From Mycoplasmoides pirum ATCC 25960 (GTDB taxonomy: Bacteria > Bacillota_I > Bacilli_A > Mycoplasmatales > Mycoplasmoidaceae): a stretch of 64,000 nt of DNA. The stretch lies in contig NZ_JMKZ01000001.1 in assembly GCF_000685905.1 (NCBI RefSeq), positions 62,001-126,000 on the forward strand, in the 5' to 3' direction. Within the stretch, counting starts at the first letter, position 1, and the number at the start of each line of letters is the position of its first letter. The translations under genes and the position numbers were made by a program. Below the pieces are notes generated by a model, which was not told where the DNA came from, did not search any database, and saw only the letters and a program-made list of their open reading frames with translations. This document shows, piece by piece, positions 59,701-64,000 of the stretch.

Positions 59701-60078
59701 AATAAATTGGATATCAATGAAAAATTATTGTTAACTAATTCTATGTATCAAAATGTTTATGATGGCGCAGTTTCTTATCCTATATATGCAACAAGAAATC
59801 TTACTTCAACAATCCAAACTACACAAACTAAATATCCAATGCTACCATCAAAAAATAATATTCCATTGATGACTAAAACAACTAAACCTATAAATAATTC
59901 TACGCAGCCTTTGATAACACAACCAATAAAAAATAATACTCCCCCAATAAAACGTAAACCAAATTCTAATTCTAAAGAACAAACAAGAAACATTCCAACT
60001 TTGACTAAAACAACTAAACCTATAAATAATTCTACACAACCAATAAAAAATAATACTCCCCCAATAAAACCGAATTAA
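56707..60078 (+). CDS. Large surface protein with repetitive Pro/Thr-rich cytoplasmic tail
   Basis: This 1123-residue protein is not recognised. It has an N-terminal anchor (WLISFLLSIVLFFIVIF, about 10-27), about 920 Asn/Ser-rich extracellular residues, a membrane helix (VILGCIFGTTAISLLIIFLAL, about 956-976) and a ~145-residue Pro/Thr/Asn/Lys-rich tail ending in NNTPPIK repeats. Pro-rich repetitive tails occur in pneumoniae-group adhesion and cytoskeletal proteins (P30, P65), so a cytadherence role is plausible. Over 20 UGA-Trp codons occur. No strong Shine-Dalgarno is visible before the ATG. It resembles the 1065-residue protein in topology, not clearly in sequence. Confidence 0.8.
59871..60071. 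repeat. Intragenic direct repeat in the surface-protein tail
   Basis: The segment starting GACTAAAACAACTAAACC at 59871 recurs at 60003 (132 bp later), and AACCAATAAAAAATAATACT at 59921 recurs at 60038 (117 bp later). The second copy thus lacks 15 bp. They encode TKTTKPINNSTQP and QPIKNNTPPIK units and may vary in number by slippage or recombination. Confidence 0.85.
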
Positions 60079-60239
60079 AAATGGATCAAAGAAGAACTAA
60101 AAAATAGTTTTAAATTTAACCAAAACAATTAAATTTAAAAATAATTTTAAATAAATTGAATAATAGTGAAGTTTTGATAATAAATGACTTTTTCAATAAA
60201 AAAGTTTAGCTTTAAAAAACAATAAATTTTAATTGTAGT

Positions 60240-60245
60240 TATAAT
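60240..60245 (+). promoter_or_regulatory. -10 element of the tmRNA gene
   Basis: TATAAT lies 8 nt upstream of the mature tmRNA 5' end (GGGGATG). No clear -35 is seen. Confidence 0.55.
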
Positions 60246-60253
60246 ATGTATAT

Positions 60254-60653
60254 GGGGATGTCACGGTTTCGACATGAATGATGGACCCATAGAGGCAGTG
60301 GGGTATGCCCCTTATAGCTCAAGGTTTAAATTAACCGACAAAACTGACGAAAACGTTGCCGTTGATACAAATTTATTAATCAACCAACAAGCTCAATTTA
60401 ACTACGCATTTGCATAGTATAAAAAAATAAATTGTGCTACTCATTGTAATTAGGTTACTAAATTACTTTGTTTTATATAGTCCTGTAACTAGTTCTAGTG
60501 ATGTCTATAAACTAGAATGAGATTTATAGACTTATTTGTTGGCGGTTGTGCCATAGCCTAAATCAACAAAGACAATTTATTTATGGTACTAAACTGTAGA
60601 TTCTATGATGAAATTATTTGTGGAAACGGGTTCGACTCCCGTCATCTCCACCA
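60254..60653 (+). ncRNA. ssrA: Transfer-messenger RNA (tmRNA)
   Basis: tmRNA with SmpB rescues stalled ribosomes and tags the nascent chain. The 5' GGGGATG pairs with CATCTCC before a genomically encoded CCA (60651-60653), and GGTTCGACTCC gives the T arm. The tag frame ends NYAFA then TAG at 60415-60417. The frame with the usual 27-codon mollicute length begins with ACC (Thr, 60334-60336) instead of the Ala (GCN) resume codon usual in the family. The rest of the tag (DKTDENV... QQAQFNYAFA) resembles M. pneumoniae-type tags. Confidence 0.95.
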
Positions 60654-60674
60654 TATGACAAAATGTCACCAAAT

Positions 60675-60715
60675 AACCTTAATATTTCAAAAATATTAAG
60701 GTTTTTTTATTTTTG
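60675..60715 (+). terminator. Intrinsic terminator after tmRNA
   Basis: A 13-bp stem (AACCTTAATATTT pairing with AAATATTAAGGTT) with a short loop is followed by TTTTTATTTTT. Confidence 0.85.
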
Positions 60716-60782
60716 AAAATATTTTAATTTTTAATTTCGTTAGCATTATAATTAGTTTAATTGTATTTAGGAGATAACTATA

Positions 60783-61766
60783 ATGTGTACTGCAATTAAT
60801 TATCATAATAACTTTTTTGGTAGAAATTTAGATTTAGAATATCCAATTGATTTTTCATCTATAGCCATTACTCCACGTAATTATTTATTTAAGAGAATAA
60901 GCAATAATAATGAAACATTTAGTGTTAAAAATGCAATAATTGGAATGGCATTTGTACTTGAAGAATATCCATTATATTTCGAGGCAATGAACGAAAAAGG
61001 TGTATTTATTGCTGGGCTAGATTTTCGAGGTTATGCACACTATTTTGATTCAATGGATGAATCAAAAATTAATGTAGCATCTTTTGAATTTGTTCCATAT
61101 TTACTAGCACAATATGATTCAGTAGATGAAATAAAAAAAGTTTTAGGAAATATAAGAATTATTAATAATCAATTTAATAAAGATTTAAGAACTAGTCCAT
61201 TACATTGATTTATATCAGACTCTAAACAAGCTATTGTTGTTGAACCAACTAAAGATGGATTAAAAGTTTATGACAACCCTTATGGAGTTTTAACAAATTG
61301 TCCAGATTTTTCATATCATTTGGAAAATATGCGTAATTACATTCATCTATCGCCAATTGCGGCACAAAACACAATGGATAAAAATATTCAAATGAAACCT
61401 ATATCTAATGGTAGTGGTACCGAAGGATTACCGGGCGGACTTGGATCTGTATCTAGATTTGTTAGAGTTGCTTACACAAAATTAACTAGCAAATCACAAA
61501 CAGATGATGAATTATCACACGTTACTCAATTTTTTCACATTTTAGATTCTGTCAAACAAGTTAAAGGTCAAGTGATAGGTTTAGAAGATCAAAATGAAAT
61601 CACAATTTATTCTTCTTGCATCAGTTCTAACACTTTAACTTATTATTATAAAACTTACACTAATAATCAAATTAATGCTGTATCAATGAATAATGTTGAT
61701 TTGAATGCTAAAAATTTGTATGTTTATCAATTAAATAAAAAACAAAATATAAATTACCAACAATAA
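60783..61766 (+). CDS. Choloylglycine hydrolase-like linear amide C-N hydrolase
   Basis: This Ntn-hydrolase family splits bile salts, penicillin V or acyl-homoserine lactones by N-terminal Cys catalysis. The 327-residue protein starts MCTAI, so removal of Met exposes Cys2. GRNLDLEY supplies the conserved Arg/Asp, LTNCPDFSYHL the Asn, and SVSRFVRVAY the Arg. One expected Asn (GLNF) is Asp here (GLDF). AGGAG precedes the ATG. There is no signal peptide, so it acts in the cytoplasm. The substrate is unknown. One UGA-Trp is used. Confidence 0.88.
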
Positions 61767-61810
61767 TTTAATTAATTTTTTGTTTTTATACAGAATTATT
61801 ATTCTTTAAA

Positions 61811-61856
61811 AAGCAAGTTGAACCACAAGTGCAACTTGCTTTTTTTTTTTTTTTTT
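61811..61856 (+). terminator. Intrinsic terminator with long T-run
   Basis: The 10-bp stem AAGCAAGTTG/CAACTTGCTT is followed by a run of 16 or more T. Confidence 0.92.
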
Positions 61857-61897
61857 AGAATGCAAAATTCAATTTAAAAATTTAATTGGAGAAGTGT

Positions 61898-62299
61898 ATG
61901 CAAAAAAAGTACAAATTAATTAAAAAGTTAAGTTTTGTAATTTTAATTTTAGAAATAATATCTATTATATTTTTAGCTATTTCACCAGTAGTTGTAGTAA
62001 CTTCACAATCAGTTGGCGGTTCATCAGCATTACTTGTTTTGGGAATTATATTGTTAGTTATTGCATTTGTGTTTAATATTTTAAATGCAGTTAATATTTT
62101 TACTTTCCCAAATCCTAAAAATAATAGTGAATTAAATAATTACAAAATTATATTTGGAATTTTTACTATTATTTTATTAGGTTGAATAGCATCACTTATA
62201 TTTGTAGCAATTTCAAAACAATATATAGTTGAAGAAAACATAACAAATCAAAACAATGTTTTAAATAATCAAGAACAAATAAATAATGAAACTATTTAA
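61898..62299 (+). CDS. Small hypothetical membrane protein (133 residues)
   Basis: Not recognised. Three hydrophobic segments (about 12-35, 45-65 and 83-107; the last includes a UGA-Trp) are followed by an Asn/Gln/Glu-rich tail. GGAGAAG precedes the ATG at 61898. It overlaps the end of the convergent ABC gene by 8 bp. Confidence 0.7.
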
Positions 62300-63104
62300 T
62301 ATTTAAATCAAAAAAATTCATTAAAGAACCATATTGATTAATAATTTCTTTTTTAGTTGTATCAATAACCTTTTTGCCGTTTCTCAAAAAAATAATATGT
62401 TCAGCAATATATTCAATTTCTTCTATATCATGAGAAACAATGATAATTGTAATCTTATTTTTAAATGCATAATTTTTAATAAATTGTTTTATTTTAGTTC
62501 GAATTTTAATGTCTAAACCTGTAGATAATTCATCTAAAAATAAAACTTGAGGATTATGAATTAAAGATAAAAGTGTATTAACTCTTTGAGCCTCACCACC
62601 AGATAATGATGAAGCGTTCTTTTTATAAATTTTGTCTATTCCAAAAACATTTATTAGTTCATTTAATATTGAATCTTTTTGCTTGATATTATATAGTTTC
62701 ATAACAAATTTAATAACATCTGCAACTGATAAACTACTAGGATAATTAGCTCCTTGAAATTGAATACCAATTTGATTTTTATAATTTTCGCTTCTTAAGT
62801 TGTATATGATTTTTCCTGAAGTAGGTTTATTTAATCCAGCAATGATTTCAACTAAAGTAGTTTTACCTGCTCCATTAGCGCCCAAAATAGCTGTATGTTC
62901 ATTTTCTTTAATTTGAAATGAAACATCATCTAAAGCAATCTTATGAGTTTTTTTTATTACTCCACTATTAAAAACTTTTCTAATATTTTGAACATCTATA
63001 ATTGTAGATCCTATTTCATTCATTAATGCATTATTGTATCCAAAAGGTTCATCAACATTAATAATTTCTGAAATTAATTTGCTATTTTTATGTTTTATTT
63101 TCAT
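62292..63104 (-). CDS. ABC transporter ATP-binding protein (ABC-2 exporter type)
   Basis: This 270-residue ATPase has Walker A GANGAGKTT, the Q-loop IGIQFQGANYP, signature SLSGGEAQR and Walker B VLFLDELSTGLD. An N-terminal ~35 residues precede the domain. The permease is encoded 6 bp upstream, so the two form an exporter; the substrate is unknown. Confidence 0.92.
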   Translation of the reverse strand: MKIKHKNSKLISEIINVDEPFGYNNALMNEIGSTIIDVQNIRKVFNSGVIKKTHKIALDDVSFQIKENEHTAILGANGAGKTTLVEIIAGLNKPTSGKIIYNLRSENYKNQIGIQFQGANYPSSLSVADVIKFVMKLYNIKQKDSILNELINVFGIDKIYKKNASSLSGGEAQRVNTLLSLIHNPQVLFLDELSTGLDIKIRTKIKQFIKNYAFKNKITIIIVSHDIEEIEYIAEHIIFLRNGKKVIDTTKKEIINQYGSLMNFFDLNIK

Positions 63105-63110
63105 ACATTA

Positions 63111-64000
63111 TTAACCCCTAGAATTTCATTTAAAGTTAGCAGTAGAAGTACCAAAAAATAAACCCATAAATACAAAAGGCATAACAAAAGATAAAATTTT
63201 GTCTATATTTACAAATATTTCTTGAATTTCGGGAATTGATTGATTAATGTTAGCGCCCATTGATGCAACTACTTGCATAAATGGATTATTTATTTGTCAA
63301 ATATTACTTGTTTGAAAATTAAATAAACTGTTTGTAGGTAATATGAATGTTTGCTCTGTGTTTTTTAGTTGTTCAATACTTGTTTGATAAACAAATCCCT
63401 TTCCTGAATCTATAAATGTTATATAAAATTCATTGTCTGGTGGCAAAATTGCACCACCTATTGTTTGAATAGGTTCAAAAACATAATTGCCTGTATTAGA
63501 ATTTAAAACAAAATGTCCCGGTATCGCAGAACTACCATATTTGCTTGCAGCTATTTTTATTAACATATCAGTTTGTGTATCAGTTGAACTAAAATTAAAT
63601 TGTGATATATCAATTTGATAGTTGCTATAATGAAATAAATTATTAATGTTAGCAAACCATGATTCTATTCCTAATGCTGATGTATATCTAAATGGCATTA
63701 AATATGCTAAGTATTTTAAAATTGGTATATTTGCTACCATAGAAAATGGCACTAGTGCTCCACCAACAAACATAGCACCAATGATAATAATTAAACCTGC
63801 TGTTTGAATTGCAAGAACACTTTTTAAAATACTAGCAGTAACAAAGCCGATTGAAAGTGATAAAAAAATTGTTAATAATTGAGCTAAAGTTCATGATAAA
63901 TAATCTGCAGAATTATAAATGCTATAAAAATCCGTTTGACCAAATTTACTAGAATCATTCCCAAATACTAAATACACATATAGCATTGAAATAAGTAAAT
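63111..64000 (-). CDS. ABC-2 type permease (start beyond window)
   Basis: This is the C-terminal part of a multi-helix permease paired with the ATPase at 62292-63104. Helices appear at about 63870-63790 and 63780-63690 (LIIIIGAMFVGGALVPFSM) and near the C-terminus (ILSFVMPFVFMGLFFG). A ~110-residue hydrophilic loop lies between the last helices. The frame is open to base 64000, and two UGA-Trp codons lie near its end. The 5' end is outside the window. Confidence 0.85.

Noticed and set aside
60254-60653. GTGGAAA in the tmRNA as a DnaA box
   Set aside because: It is a single imperfect copy inside conserved tmRNA structure.

Overview
The window is very AT-rich mollicute chromosome that uses the Mycoplasma/Spiroplasma code (UGA = Trp). 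Read with the standard code, nearly every gene breaks at TGA; read with TGA as Trp, all these pieces join in frame into full-length proteins, so they are not pseudogenes. Gene order (dnaN, DnaJ-like, gyrB, gyrA, serS, tmk, holB, mnmE, tatD on one side; parA, dnaA, rpmH, rnpA, yidC, rsmA, gltX, HD protein on the other) matches, from memory, the replication-origin neighbourhood of the Mycoplasma pneumoniae/genitalium lineage. The MEP isoprenoid genes ispE and ispF and a B12-type ribonucleotide reductase suggest a Malacoplasma (M. penetrans/M. iowae-like) relative; that placement is inference.

Layout. 1-12.4 kb (minus): partial secA, a MacB-like ABC exporter pair, a two-TM protein, a DhaL-like protein, ftsH, hpt, ispF, ptsH. 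12.5-13.8 kb (plus): a DUF2130 coiled-coil protein. 13.8-26.4 kb (minus): tatD, mnmE, holB, tmk, serS, a GT2 glycosyltransferase, gyrA, gyrB, an S4 protein, a DnaJ-like protein, dnaN. 26.4-28.1 kb: a GlmU-like left-handed beta-helix gene, then the probable oriC. 28.1-40.1 kb (plus): parA, a ribbon-helix-helix (RHH) gene, dnaA, rpmH, rnpA, yidC, rsmA, ispE, gltX, HD hydrolase, rpoE, fba, ychF, tdk. 40.1-42.7 kb (minus): two ATP-grasp ligases and folD. 42.9-45.5 kb: class II RNR. 45.5-46.0 kb: a candidate structured RNA. 46-49.2 kb (minus): a large membrane-anchored surface protein. 49.4-56.5 kb: the Pst phosphate importer with phoU, two small membrane proteins, rplK, rplA. 56.7-60.1 kb: a second large surface protein with a repetitive Pro/Thr-rich tail. 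60.2-64 kb: tmRNA, a choloylglycine-hydrolase-like enzyme, a small membrane protein, and an ABC-2 exporter running off the edge.

Main discovery. Between the DnaA-box dyad (27123-27143) and parA lies an array of 42 hexamers (consensus AATATT, with TA at positions 3-4 in every one) at exactly 11-bp spacing from 27431 to 27887. Part of it is a 187-bp (17 x 11) tandem duplication. Three more exact copies at 11-bp spacing sit just upstream of the parA ribosome-binding site. parA is followed by a small protein with a C-terminal RHH domain and then by dnaA, apparently in one operon. This looks like a chromosomal ParA/RHH partition system whose centromere is embedded in oriC and which may autoregulate an operon that includes dnaA. 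Mycoplasmas usually keep a Soj/ParA homologue without an obvious ParB, so the RHH protein plus array could be the missing partner and site.

A second link is a DnaA-box dyad of the same architecture (two inverted 9-mers, 3-bp spacer) between the likely promoter and start codon of the ribonucleotide reductase gene at 42.9 kb. This suggests that DnaA couples replication initiation to dNTP supply. Genes are mostly co-oriented with replication diverging from about 27-28 kb.
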